Shown here piece by piece: positions 7,824 through 17,495 of a stretch of DNA of 23,568 nucleotides (positions are counted from its first letter, which is position 1; each line of letters starts with the position of its first letter). Source of the DNA: a virus; the IMG/VR virus record IMGVR_UViG_3300032326_000583, positions 1 through 23,568 of that record; one strand, given 5' to 3'. Below the pieces are notes generated by a model. That model saw only the letters and a program-made list of their open reading frames with translations. It was not told the DNA's origin and did not search any database. The position numbers and the translations under genes were made by a program.

Positions 7824-7844
7824 TAACAAAAGAAACTAAAAAAT

Positions 7845-9314
7845 ATGCCAGCAATTATAACAAATAAATTCAGAATAAACAACAGTGAACAGTTTGCTGA
7901 ATCTTTTTCGGAAGCTTCGCCAGAAACTTATTACCTAGGTATCGGTAGACCTCAAGCATTTGCTACACAAATAAGAGGAGATTTAAGATCAGACAATCAA
8001 GGTACTGATGCAGCTGCGATAACACCAGCCGACAGTGTTATAGAAGAATTTAATACGTTTGATGATTTACTGGCAGCTAAAAAAATTACATCTTCAGATA
8101 TTTCTTTTGTAATACCAAGAAGAAACTGGACAACAAACACAGTTTATGATTATTATAGACACGATTATGGAAACAGAATTACAGGCACAACAACAGCACA
8201 AACAGCAAACAGTGGTGCAACAACTTTATTTGATGCAACGTTCTATGTATTAACTACAGCAAGAAACGTTTACAAATGTTTAGATAATAATGGTAATGCA
8301 GCTTCAACTACAGAACCAACAGGCACATCTACTTCTATTTTAACAACTGCTGACGGATATAAGTGGAAATATATGTACACTTTAACAGCTTCTCAACAAG
8401 CAAATTTCTTATCAACAGATTTTATGGCTGTTGTTACAGATGCTACAATATCTTCAGCTGCCGTTGATGGAGCTATTAATATAGTAAAAATTAAATCTGG
8501 AGGTACAGGTGGTTCTAATGGAACATTTACAAGTATACCAATAAGAGGAGATGGTACAGGCGGAACTATTTCAGTTACCGTTTCAGGAGGAATTGTAGTA
8601 TCAGCAACAGTTACAAACGCAGGTACAGGATACACAATTGCTTATATAAGAAATGCGGACATAGTAACTGCTGGAGCAACAAGTTTAACAGGTTGTGAAA
8701 TAGATGCAATTATTTCTCCTAAAAATGGCCACGGATTTAATGCCGTGTCTGAATTAGGTGGATTCTTTGTAATGTTAAATGTAAGTTTAGAAGGAACTGA
8801 ATCTGCAAGTACAGGTGACTTTACGGCGGAAAATGATTTTAGAAGAATTGTTTTAATTAGAAATCCATTTTCAAATGGTTCATTAGCTTCTTCTACAACA
8901 TTAAGAGGAACAAAAGCAGTAAGATTTGCTGCCTCTCCTACACCAGGAACTTTTTCAGTTGATGAAGAAATTAATCAATCTACAACAGGAGCCGTAGGTA
9001 AAGTTGTTGAATGGGACGCTACAAATAGAATATTACATTACATACAAACAAGATTTAATGACGAAGGAATTAGTTCCTTAGGTAATAGAACAGAATTTTC
9101 AGGAGTAAATATTATTACAGGCCAAACTTCAGGTGCTACAGGCACACCAAGTGCAACTGCTAGTGAAACTGCTGACCAAATTACATTTACAAATGGTTAT
9201 AGAGATACAGAATTAGATAGACATAAAGGCGATATATTATATATTGAAAACAGAGCACCAATAACAAGAGCTTCAGACCAAACTGAAAACATTAAATTAA
9301 TAATTGAGTTTTAG
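7845..9314 (+). CDS. 8: Baseplate wedge subunit gp8-like, 489 aa
   Basis: gp8 is an outer wedge protein that binds gp7 and gp10 and holds the baseplate periphery. The N-terminus 'MPAIITNKFRINNSEQFAES' with 'YYLGIGRP' (29-36) is the signature opening of gp8 homologues in marine T4-like phages. 'RRNWTTNTVYDYYRHDYG' (about 93-110), 'YVLTTARNVYKCLDNNG' and 'DGYKWKYMYTLTASQ' (about 170-184) are further conserved blocks. At 489 aa it is longer than T4 gp8 (334 aa). The extra C-terminal length includes a GTGY segment near 258 and modules near 373 and 422 of the type also seen in the 870-aa protein. It has its own late promoter. The next gene follows after 8 nt. Confidence 0.85.
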   Translation: MPAIITNKFRINNSEQFAESFSEASPETYYLGIGRPQAFATQIRGDLRSDNQGTDAAAITPADSVIEEFNTFDDLLAAKKITSSDISFVIPRRNWTTNTVYDYYRHDYGNRITGTTTAQTANSGATTLFDATFYVLTTARNVYKCLDNNGNAASTTEPTGTSTSILTTADGYKWKYMYTLTASQQANFLSTDFMAVVTDATISSAAVDGAINIVKIKSGGTGGSNGTFTSIPIRGDGTGGTISVTVSGGIVVSATVTNAGTGYTIAYIRNADIVTAGATSLTGCEIDAIISPKNGHGFNAVSELGGFFVMLNVSLEGTESASTGDFTAENDFRRIVLIRNPFSNGSLASSTTLRGTKAVRFAASPTPGTFSVDEEINQSTTGAVGKVVEWDATNRILHYIQTRFNDEGISSLGNRTEFSGVNIITGQTSGATGTPSATASETADQITFTNGYRDTELDRHKGDILYIENRAPITRASDQTENIKLIIEF

Positions 9315-9318
9315 GGAG
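9313..9318 (+). promoter_or_regulatory. Strong ribosome-binding site for the 2028-aa gene
   Basis: AGGGAG overlaps the TAG stop of the gp8-like gene and lies 4 nt before the ATG at 9323. It is one of the few clear Shine-Dalgarno sequences in the window and fixes the start of the largest gene. Confidence 0.7.
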
Positions 9319-9322
9319 ATTT

Positions 9323-12300
9323 ATGCCAAGTCCAACAGACTTTAACCTCTCACCTTATTTTGATGACTATACTGAGTCAAAGAAATTTCATAGAGTTCTT
9401 TTTAGACCTGCCTTTGCAGTACAGGCTAGAGAATTAACACAATCACAAACAATTCTTCAAAATCAAATTGAAAGAATATCTGACCATCTTTTTGAAAAAG
9501 GTGCTATGGTTATTCCAGGAGAAATTGCTTTTGATTTAAATTATTACGCTGTAAAACTTACATCTAAAACATACGCCACGGTTGCTGAATATATTGGTAA
9601 ACAATTAACAGGTGTTACGTCAGGTGTTGTAGGTATTTGTATAAATGCTGTTGCAACAGATGGAACAGATCCAGATACTTTATACATTAAATATAATAAA
9701 ACAGGAACAAATAATACATCTTTTGCTTTTACGTCAGGCGAAACAATACAAGCCAGAACAATAGGAAGCACAACAGTTTTAGCAACCGCTGTAGTTAATT
9801 CAACTGCCACAGGTGCTGCAGCTAGTATAGCTGAAGGAGTTTATTATATAAATGGTTTTCACGTTTCAGTATCAGAACAAACATTAATACTTGATAAGTA
9901 TACAAATACGCCTAGTTATAGAGTTGGATTAACAATAACAGAATCTTTTATTACTCCAAATGATGATGTTACTTTAGTTGATAATGCCCAAGGTTCATCA
10001 AACGTAAATGCACCAGGCGCTCACAGATTTAAAATAGATTTAACATTATCCAAAAGAACACTAACATCAACTGATGATGCAAATTTTGTAGAATTATTAA
10101 GATTATCAAATGGTGTTAGACAAAACCAAGTTCGTTCAACAGAATATGCTATATTAGAAGATACTTTAGCTAGAAGAACATATGATGAATCAGGCGATTA
10201 TACTGTAAAAGATTTTGATTTAGATGTTAGAGAACATTTAGTATCAGGTAATAATAGAGGTATTTACACTTCAGGTAATGGTGGCGTTGAAACAAAATTG
10301 GTTGCAGGTTTAGGGCCTGGAAAAGCATATGTAAAAGGTTATGAAATTGAAACTATAGGTACAACTTTTGTTGATATAGATAAAGCTAGAGATTTTGAAA
10401 CTGAAAATAATTTTAATACAAGATTTGACGTAGAAAATTTTGTAAACGTTACAAACGTATTCGGTTCACCTGATATTGGATTTGTTTCCGGTGATGTTGA
10501 AGCATTTAAAAATGTTAATCTATTTGATACAGCCACAGTCACAAGAGGTACACAACAATCAACAGTAGGTGTTACAGTTCCACAAATTGGTCGTGCTAAG
10601 TCAAGAGGCTTTGAATTAAACAATGGAACGGCCAGTGCAAACGTATTTTCTAGTACATCCTTAACAAGTGCAGTTTATAAACATTTTTTATTTGATGTAG
10701 AACTGTTTACACATTTAAACGTAAAAACAGCACCTGCTTTTACTAATGGAGAAAAAGTAACAGGAGGCACTTCAGGTGCTTTTGGTTACGTTCAATCCAT
10801 ATCTACTACAAAATCGGCAGCAGTTTCAAGTATTTCGGTTGCAAGTCCTGGAGTTGTAACATTGAACGCACACTCATTTAAAGAAGGAATGCAAATCACT
10901 TTAACAGGTGGTTCTTTTAATATAGGTTCTTCTGCATATACATCAGGCACAGTATTTACAGTTAAAAATCCTACAACAAATACTTTTCAATTATTTGACG
11001 CCGCTGGTGACACGGCAATTAACGTAACTTCTTACAGTTCAGCGCCTACGGCCTCACACGGAGTTACAGTTTTAAATAATGTAACAGGTATATTTGTAGA
11101 AGGAGAAACAATTACAGGTGCTACTTCAAGTGTAACAGCAGTTATACAAAATGATAGATATGGATTTAAAGGTGTACAATTTTTTGATTTCACACAAGTT
11201 AAACAAGTCGGTATGGCAGGTTCTCCTACTTACACGGCAGACGTTACTACAGATTCAACATATGGAGAAAGATATCCTATATTTGGTTCTATATCAGTTG
11301 CAAACAGTGGAACAACAGTAACAGGATTTGGTACTTTATTTTTAACTGAATTAAAAATTGGAGATTCAATTTCATTTACTGATGATGCCGGTGATACAAT
11401 TACTAGGATAGTAGAATCTATTTCCTCAAATACAAGTTTACAATTATTAACAGCAGTTGGAGCTTCTGATGTTTCTACTAAAACAGTTGCATTTAGAAAT
11501 CGTGGTAAATTACAAGGTTCTAATAAAAGTATATCAATATTTCAATTACCAAATACCAGAATTAAAACATTAAAAACTGCAGCAAATGGTGGTATTACAG
11601 ATACAAACTTTAATGTAAGACGACACTTTACAGGTACATTATCATCAAATGGTGATGTTACAATAACGGCCGGTACAAATGAAACATTTACTTCTTTAAC
11701 AGAAAAAGATTTTACGGTTTCTATTATGACTCTTGGTGCAGGTATAACAGGTGCTGTGGGTAATGTATTAAGTTTATCAGGAAACAATCACGAAGGATTT
11801 CCTATATTTGTAAGAGGTGGTTCGCCAACAGGAAAAACATTAACTTTAGATTTTGGTGCTAATTATTCAGGACACAAAGTTAAAATTTTAGCCACAATAT
11901 CAAGAGCTGTTGCAGGTTCAAAAACAAAAACTTTAAACACTAGTCAAACAGTTGCGATTTCAAACCAAACTATAATACAATCTGGAATAATAGGATTAGC
12001 AAAAGCAGATGTTTATAAAATAAATGCTGTTTATATGTCAGCAGATTTTAGTACAGCCGCAACAACTGGTAGTACAAATATTACTACAAGATTTGATTTA
12101 GACACAGGTCAAAGAGATAATTTTTATGATATAGGTAGAATTAAACTAAAAACGGGTGCAATTGTACCAACAGGAAGATTATTAATTAATTTTGATTTTT
12201 TCTCACACGGTTCAGGAGATTATTTTGATGTTGATTCATATTCCGGAGTAATAGATTATGAAGATATACCATCATATAATTCTGACACGACAGGTACAAA

Positions 12301-15300
12301 GTTTGATTTAAGAGATTGTTTAGATTTTAGACCACGTGTTGATGATGCTTCTACAGTTTTAAGTTCAATACAAGATAGACAATATAGTGGTTCAGGAGCT
12401 TCTATAGTTGATATAGTTCAATTTAACTCAGATGTAACTACCGATTTAGAATTTTATTTATCACGTATAGATAAAATATTTTTAGATAAAGATGGTTTTT
12501 TCAAAGTTATAAAAGGTGCTAGTTCTTTAAATCCACAAGTTCCAAAAGGCCTTGAAAATGCTATGCATTTATATACTGTAGTTTTAAATCCTTATACTTT
12601 ACACACAAGTGATTTAAGAATTTTAAAAATAGACAATAAACGATACACAATGAGAGATATTGGACGTTTAGAAAAAAGAATTGAAAACGTAGAATATTAC
12701 ACACAGTTGTCTTTATTAGAAACACAAGCACAATCTTTACAGATACAAGACGCTGAAGGTTTTGATAGATTTAAAAACGGATTTATTGTAGATAATTTTA
12801 CAGGCCACGGAATAGGAGATGTTGGAAATTTAGATTATAAAGTTTCTATGGATATGGCAGGTGGTTATGTTAGACCTTTATTTAATTCTGAATCTGTACA
12901 ATTAATTGAATCGGATGATGATGGTACAACTATTATATCTTCAGATAGAACAGATGCAATTTATCAAAAAACTGGAGACTTAATAACTCTTCCTTATGAA
13001 GAAACAACTATAATTAGTCAACCTTATGCTAGTAAATTTATAAACGTAAATCCTTTTAACGTATTCACTTGGGCAGGTTCAGTTACACTTGATCCTCCAG
13101 GCGATGAATGGAAAGAAACAAATAGAGTTCCTGATTTATTAATTAATGAACAAGGCGCTTTTGATACTATGGCCTCTAATCTAGGCAATCCTAATTTAGA
13201 AAGTGTTGAAATAGATACAGTATGGAATGAATGGCAAGATTTTTGGCAAGGAACGCCGGTAGAAACTACAACTACAAATAATGTTAGACGAGGAAATCAA
13301 AACGGATGGACAGTAGATTTTGGTGATGTTAGTCTTACAACTAATCAGGCCGTTTCTCAAACAAGAACAGGTATCAGATCAGCATTAGTTCCTCAAGTCG
13401 TAAGAACATCATTAGGAGATAAAGTTTTAAATATTGCATTTGTTCCTTTTATAAGAAGTAGAACAATAAATTTTACTGCTACTAGATTGAAACCGAATAC
13501 TAGAGTTTATGCTTATTTTGATAATATTGCTATTACTTCTTATGTTACGCCTACAGGCGGTTCATTAGGCGGCAATTTAGTTACAGATATTAATGGTGCT
13601 GTATCAGGAACTTTTGTTATTCCTGATCCAACCAATGACAGTAATCCTAGATGGAGAACAGGACAAAGATTATTTAGATTGACAAGTTCAGTTACTAACT
13701 CAACAACAGACGTTGAAACTTCTGCTGAAGCGGATTATATAGCTAAAGGTTCTTTAGAAACTGTACAGAATACAATCGTTTCAACAAGAGAACCATTATT
13801 AGTTAGACAAACAGTAAATGATACAAGAAATATTACAAGAACATCTACTAGAACAACTACAGAAGTTATAGCTTGGATTGACCCTATTGCTCAAACATTT
13901 TTAGTTGATGATACTGAAGGTGTTTTCGTAACATCTATTGAATGTTATTTTCAATCAAAAGATGCTAATATTCCAGTTACAATGCAAATAAGAGAAGTTG
14001 TAAATGGTTATCCTTCACGCACAATCGTACCTTTTGGTGAAGTTGTATTAAATCCTAGTGCAGTAAATATAAGTTCTGACTCAACAGTAGCAACTAAATT
14101 TACTTTTCCTTCTCCTGTATATTTACAAGGAAAAACAGAATATAGTTTTTGTTTATTGAGTAATTGTAATAACTATAATGCTTGGGTGGCTAGATTAGGA
14201 GATACACAGGTAGGATCAAACAGAACAATATCAGAAAACCCATATGCAGGTGTGTTGTTTAAATCGCAAAACGGTTCAACTTGGACAGCAGATCAAGAAG
14301 AAGATATAAAATTTAAAATTAATCGTGCAGAATTTTCTATAAACAGTCCAGGTCAAGCAACTTTTACAAATGACTCTTTACCTGTAAAAACTTTACCTAA
14401 CAATTCATTAAGAACAACAAACACTTCAGGAGTAATAAGAGTATTCCATAAAAATCACGGAATGCACGGTTCAAATAATAATGTTACAATTGCTGGAGTG
14501 GCAGCAGGCACATATAATGGTATAACACACACACAAATTAATGGAACATATACAAGCATTTCAAATGTAACTTTAGATAGTTATGATATTACAACAGCTG
14601 GCACGGCCACTGCTACGGGAGATATTGGTGGCACAACTGTAACCGCAACTGAAAATAGATTATATGATGTGGCGTGTTTAAATTTAGGTACTTTAACAGT
14701 TCCAGGAACATCATTACTTTACAATTTAAGAACAACAACTGGTAAATCTATACACGGTACTGAGTCTGAATTTAGTTTAAATTCTACAGCAAATACTATT
14801 AATGTAATACCTGGAGATAATATTTACTTTAATTCACCTCAACTTGTTGCAAGTTCTATAAATGAAACAAATGAAATGACAGGAAGTAAATCATTATTTT
14901 TGAATATAATTTTAAGAAGCACTAATTCTAAACTTTCTCCTGTAGTAGATGTTAAGAGAACAAGTTTAGTGGCAATTCAAAATAGATTAAATAATCCAAC
15001 AGTAGCTAACACACCAAATTTTGTATCAGATACTTCTTCTACAGGTACTTCATCAGCTGCGGTTTATTTAACAAGACCAGTTATTTTAGAAAATGCTTCT
15101 ACAGCTTTAGATGTTAGATTAACTCAAAATGTTAGATCATCTTCTTCAGTAAGAGTATTTTATAGAGTTACAAGCTCTTCAGAAGTAAGAAATATAAATG
15201 ATTTAAGTTGGGTACCATTTAATACAGATGGTTCTGAAGATACAACTGTAACGCCGGCCGAAAACTTTAGTACTTTTAAAGAATACAAATATTCCGATAC

Positions 15301-15409
15301 AGGTATAAATGAATTTACGGCATTTCAAATTAAAATAGTTATGAAAGGTAGCATTTCTTCTTATCCTCCTATTATTAGAGATTTAAGAGGAATAGCATTA
15401 GCGGTATAA
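9323..15409 (+). CDS. Giant DUF4815-type baseplate/tail structural protein, 2028 aa
   Basis: The N-terminus 'DFNLSPYFDDYTESKKFHRV' followed by 'LFRPAFAVQARELTQSQTIL' and 'ISDHLFEKGAMVIPGE' is the signature of the DUF4815 family, large virion proteins of marine T4-like and other myophages. A second conserved block near residues 1245-1620 holds 'FTWAGSVTLDPPGDEW', 'FTATRLKPNTRVYAYFDN' and 'WIDPIAQTFLVDD', then a jelly-roll-like stretch ('PVTMQIREV', 'YSFCLLSN'). Small repeated beta modules lie near residues 92, 139, 475 and 593. The C-terminus ends 'YPPIIRDLRGIALAV'. The gene fills a quarter of the window. Its position after gp8 suggests an outer wedge or long-appendage role comparable to gp9/gp10, but no direct homology to those is seen. 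Confidence 0.8.
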   Translation: MPSPTDFNLSPYFDDYTESKKFHRVLFRPAFAVQARELTQSQTILQNQIERISDHLFEKGAMVIPGEIAFDLNYYAVKLTSKTYATVAEYIGKQLTGVTSGVVGICINAVATDGTDPDTLYIKYNKTGTNNTSFAFTSGETIQARTIGSTTVLATAVVNSTATGAAASIAEGVYYINGFHVSVSEQTLILDKYTNTPSYRVGLTITESFITPNDDVTLVDNAQGSSNVNAPGAHRFKIDLTLSKRTLTSTDDANFVELLRLSNGVRQNQVRSTEYAILEDTLARRTYDESGDYTVKDFDLDVREHLVSGNNRGIYTSGNGGVETKLVAGLGPGKAYVKGYEIETIGTTFVDIDKARDFETENNFNTRFDVENFVNVTNVFGSPDIGFVSGDVEAFKNVNLFDTATVTRGTQQSTVGVTVPQIGRAKSRGFELNNGTASANVFSSTSLTSAVYKHFLFDVELFTHLNVKTAPAFTNGEKVTGGTSGAFGYVQSISTTKSAAVSSISVASPGVVTLNAHSFKEGMQITLTGGSFNIGSSAYTSGTVFTVKNPTTNTFQLFDAAGDTAINVTSYSSAPTASHGVTVLNNVTGIFVEGETITGATSSVTAVIQNDRYGFKGVQFFDFTQVKQVGMAGSPTYTADVTTDSTYGERYPIFGSISVANSGTTVTGFGTLFLTELKIGDSISFTDDAGDTITRIVESISSNTSLQLLTAVGASDVSTKTVAFRNRGKLQGSNKSISIFQLPNTRIKTLKTAANGGITDTNFNVRRHFTGTLSSNGDVTITAGTNETFTSLTEKDFTVSIMTLGAGITGAVGNVLSLSGNNHEGFPIFVRGGSPTGKTLTLDFGANYSGHKVKILATISRAVAGSKTKTLNTSQTVAISNQTIIQSGIIGLAKADVYKINAVYMSADFSTAATTGSTNITTRFDLDTGQRDNFYDIGRIKLKTGAIVPTGRLLINFDFFSHGSGDYFDVDSYSGVIDYEDIPSYNSDTTGTKFDLRDCLDFRPRVDDASTVLSSIQDRQYSGSGASIVDIVQFNSDVTTDLEFYLSRIDKIFLDKDGFFKVIKGASSLNPQVPKGLENAMHLYTVVLNPYTLHTSDLRILKIDNKRYTMRDIGRLEKRIENVEYYTQLSLLETQAQSLQIQDAEGFDRFKNGFIVDNFTGHGIGDVGNLDYKVSMDMAGGYVRPLFNSESVQLIESDDDGTTIISSDRTDAIYQKTGDLITLPYEETTIISQPYASKFINVNPFNVFTWAGSVTLDPPGDEWKETNRVPDLLINEQGAFDTMASNLGNPNLESVEIDTVWNEWQDFWQGTPVETTTTNNVRRGNQNGWTVDFGDVSLTTNQAVSQTRTGIRSALVPQVVRTSLGDKVLNIAFVPFIRSRTINFTATRLKPNTRVYAYFDNIAITSYVTPTGGSLGGNLVTDINGAVSGTFVIPDPTNDSNPRWRTGQRLFRLTSSVTNSTTDVETSAEADYIAKGSLETVQNTIVSTREPLLVRQTVNDTRNITRTSTRTTTEVIAWIDPIAQTFLVDDTEGVFVTSIECYFQSKDANIPVTMQIREVVNGYPSRTIVPFGEVVLNPSAVNISSDSTVATKFTFPSPVYLQGKTEYSFCLLSNCNNYNAWVARLGDTQVGSNRTISENPYAGVLFKSQNGSTWTADQEEDIKFKINRAEFSINSPGQATFTNDSLPVKTLPNNSLRTTNTSGVIRVFHKNHGMHGSNNNVTIAGVAAGTYNGITHTQINGTYTSISNVTLDSYDITTAGTATATGDIGGTTVTATENRLYDVACLNLGTLTVPGTSLLYNLRTTTGKSIHGTESEFSLNSTANTINVIPGDNIYFNSPQLVASSINETNEMTGSKSLFLNIILRSTNSKLSPVVDVKRTSLVAIQNRLNNPTVANTPNFVSDTSSTGTSSAAVYLTRPVILENASTALDVRLTQNVRSSSSVRVFYRVTSSSEVRNINDLSWVPFNTDGSEDTTVTPAENFSTFKEYKYSDTGINEFTAFQIKIVMKGSISSYPPIIRDLRGIALAV

Positions 15410-15410
15410 T

Positions 15411-15629
15411 ATGAAACTTAAAGTTCAAGGACACGATTCATTGGTAAGAGATTTGAAATCTAATGCAATTGTAAATAATTCAAATACTGAATATCAAATA
15501 TATATGAATAGAATTAAGTCACGTGAACAACAAGGCGATCAGATAAGAAATGCAATAAAAGAAATAAATACTTTAAAGCAAGAGTTATTTGAAATAAAAG
15601 AATTATTAAAAGAGGTAATTAAAAAATAA
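15411..15629 (+). CDS. Small coiled-coil virion-cluster protein, 72 aa
   Basis: The N-terminus 'MKLKVQGHDSLVRDLKSNAIVNNSNTEY' resembles a short protein conserved after the giant structural gene in marine T4-like phages; I recall the 'G-H-LVRD-xSxAIxN-Y' pattern but not a named function. The C-terminal half, about residues 40-72, is an evident coiled coil with heptad-spaced I/L residues ('IRNAIKEINTLKQELFEIKE'). It begins 1 nt after the giant gene and is followed after 3 nt by the fibre-like gene. A chaperone or small assembly/bridging role is possible but is only an inference. Confidence 0.75.
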   Translation: MKLKVQGHDSLVRDLKSNAIVNNSNTEYQIYMNRIKSREQQGDQIRNAIKEINTLKQELFEIKELLKEVIKK

Positions 15630-15632
15630 ACA

Positions 15633-16553
15633 ATGGCATTTACTATAATTAATACTACAGATACGCTAGAACAAATGCGAGTTAAGTTAAATAACTTGAC
15701 TACAAGTGATTTTGGTGATCCTTCAACACTTGCTGGTGTTGGGTTAGCATCAACTTCTGTTGTTGGTGCTGTTGTTGAACTTGCTGGCGTGGTTTTTTCT
15801 ACTGCTGGATGGAATTTAAGAGATTCAACTTCTACCATACAAGCTATAGGTGCAGGTGAAACTGTAGATGTTAGAGGAACATCAAATCAAATTAATGCTA
15901 TTGTAAGCGCTCCTGACACATTGACTTTAAGTTTAACTCCAAATGTAACAATATCAGGAAATTTTACTTCGTCTGCAGGAAACATTATTGCTACGAGTGG
16001 TAATATAACGGCTGGTGGTTCTTTACATACATTAGGTACTATTGAAATTAGTAATAATACTATTAGATCAACAAACACATCTTTGGTTACAATAAATGAT
16101 CCTTTGACTGTAGTTGGAGTTATAAATGCCTCTTCAATCATATCAGCAGGAACCATAGCAGGTACGGGAATTTCAGGAACAACAGGAGCTTTTTCAAGCA
16201 CAGTGTCAGGAACTACAATTACCGCTTCAAGTTCATTACAAGGTACAGAATTAATTTTAACTTCAGGTAATATTATATTTGAAGGAACAACAGCTAATAA
16301 TTTTGAAACAACTTTAACAGTTGTCGATCCTACGGCTGATAGAACAATTACCATACCTAATATTACTGGAACTATTATTACAACAGGAGATACTGGAACT
16401 GTTTCTACTACTATGCTTGCTAATGATGCTGTTACTGAAGCCAAAATAGCAGATGATGCAGTAGGTCAAGATCAATTAAAAACATTAGTTACTTTACAAA
16501 TACTTAATTCAACTGGAGGAGTTTTAAAAACTATCTACGGTGCAGGTGCATAA
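15633..16553 (+). CDS. Fibre-like structural protein, 306 aa
   Basis: The N-terminus 'MAFTIINTTDTLEQMRVKLNNL' is a typical helical attachment segment of marine phage fibre proteins. The body is Thr/Ser/Gly/Ile-rich with almost no aromatic residues ('ITAGGSLHTLGTIEISNNTI', 'GTTGAFSSTVSGTTITASSS'), as expected for a trimeric beta-helical shaft. Near the end, 'TMLANDAVTEAKIADDAVGQ' is the common intertwined shaft motif of fibres, and the protein closes with 'LNSTGGVLKTIYGAGA'. No enzymatic motif is seen. It is likely a short tail fibre or baseplate decoration. Confidence 0.7.
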   Translation: MAFTIINTTDTLEQMRVKLNNLTTSDFGDPSTLAGVGLASTSVVGAVVELAGVVFSTAGWNLRDSTSTIQAIGAGETVDVRGTSNQINAIVSAPDTLTLSLTPNVTISGNFTSSAGNIIATSGNITAGGSLHTLGTIEISNNTIRSTNTSLVTINDPLTVVGVINASSIISAGTIAGTGISGTTGAFSSTVSGTTITASSSLQGTELILTSGNIIFEGTTANNFETTLTVVDPTADRTITIPNITGTIITTGDTGTVSTTMLANDAVTEAKIADDAVGQDQLKTLVTLQILNSTGGVLKTIYGAGA

Positions 16554-16574
16554 ATAGGTTTAAACTATATTATT

Positions 16575-17495
16575 ATGGCAGTTAGAACACCTCTTTTTTT
16601 TAATGACGATCAAAATTTGCAAGAATTAACATCTGCTGAAATTTCTCAAATTAAGTTGAGAATGTATAATTTGTACATTAATAATCCTTCTGTTTCATTA
16701 TCTTATGTATCATCAGGAGGCACATTGGGAACAATTAGTGATACAAGATTAATAGCAGGAAATTCTGCTACAAGTATAAGTGCTTTTCCTGAAGAAATTA
16801 CAACAGAAGAACCAACTGTGTTTAATGTAAATTTTAGTAGAATAAATCAAACAATTGACACTGTTAGTCAACCATCTAATACTGATAATATTGAATATCC
16901 TCTTTATTACACAATAGACGGTAATTTACAATCAATGACATTACAAGATATGTATGACACTTTTGCTTTTGACGTTATTAATGAATTAAATATTGGTGGA
17001 GTTATATATACAATTTCAACTGAAACCTCAATAACTGATTACACACTTGTAGATGCAACTCCTGTTTTTACTAATACTTCAACAAATACTTCATTATATT
17101 CAGCTGGAGGTATTACTGAAACGTTAGATCAACCAGAAACTTTAGAAAATTTTTATTTACATAAAAGAAATCCAGACCTTGTGTTTTCTTATAATATACC
17201 TGTTAGACTGACTGCCACAGGTAATATAGAAACTCCTGAATTTAATACTTTTGATTCTATATTAGAAAGTGTTATTAGATATACAGCTGCAAACGTTACT
17301 AACTATAGATTAAGATTTGGTTATAATTTAGAGAATGGCAATAATTGTGGTACTGCTATGATAGATACTCGTTTAAATGGTTCAGGAGATTATCAAACAT
17401 TACAAGTTGGTGGTGATGATTATAGAGCACAAGAATTTCCAAACGGTTCGGAAATAACAATAAATACATATAGTTTAACAATAAGGAAAGAATAA
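16575..17495 (+). CDS. Virion structural protein, 306 aa
   Basis: The protein starts 'MAVRTPLFFNDDQNLQELTSAEISQIKLRM' and includes 'NIEYPLYYTIDGNLQSMTLQDMYDTFAFD' (about 112-140). Proteins with this opening are found in the late structural block of marine T4-like phages, with virion or baseplate location inferred from context. The C-terminal half is beta-rich with 'YHLHKR'-like and 'YRLRFGYNLENG' segments, and it ends 'NTYSLTIRKE'. No known domain is assigned. The next gene overlaps its stop by 1 nt (TAATG), which suggests coupled translation. Confidence 0.65.
   Translation: MAVRTPLFFNDDQNLQELTSAEISQIKLRMYNLYINNPSVSLSYVSSGGTLGTISDTRLIAGNSATSISAFPEEITTEEPTVFNVNFSRINQTIDTVSQPSNTDNIEYPLYYTIDGNLQSMTLQDMYDTFAFDVINELNIGGVIYTISTETSITDYTLVDATPVFTNTSTNTSLYSAGGITETLDQPETLENFYLHKRNPDLVFSYNIPVRLTATGNIETPEFNTFDSILESVIRYTAANVTNYRLRFGYNLENGNNCGTAMIDTRLNGSGDYQTLQVGGDDYRAQEFPNGSEITINTYSLTIRKE
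17483..17490 (+). promoter_or_regulatory. Ribosome-binding site AAGGAAAG
   Basis: AAGGAAAG lies 4 nt before the ATG at 17495, inside the 3' end of the preceding gene. It supports the overlapping TAATG start. Confidence 0.6.

Noticed and set aside
9846-9853. TATAAATG inside the 2028-aa gene as a promoter
   Set aside because: It is inside coding sequence, lacks the final A, and there is no gene start downstream; similar TATAAATG strings occur at several coding positions.
10339-10623. Minus-strand open frame of 94 codons
   Set aside because: Antisense shadow inside the well-supported 2028-aa gene.
15539-15838. Minus-strand open frame of 99 codons
   Set aside because: Antisense to the coiled-coil and fibre genes, with no ribosome-binding site and a low-complexity product.
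15887-16444. Long minus-strand open frame of 185 codons opposite the fibre-like gene
   Set aside because: It lies wholly antisense to a convincing fibre gene, and its valine/isoleucine/proline-rich translation is what repetitive Thr/Ser/Gly codons give on the other strand. No start signal supports it.
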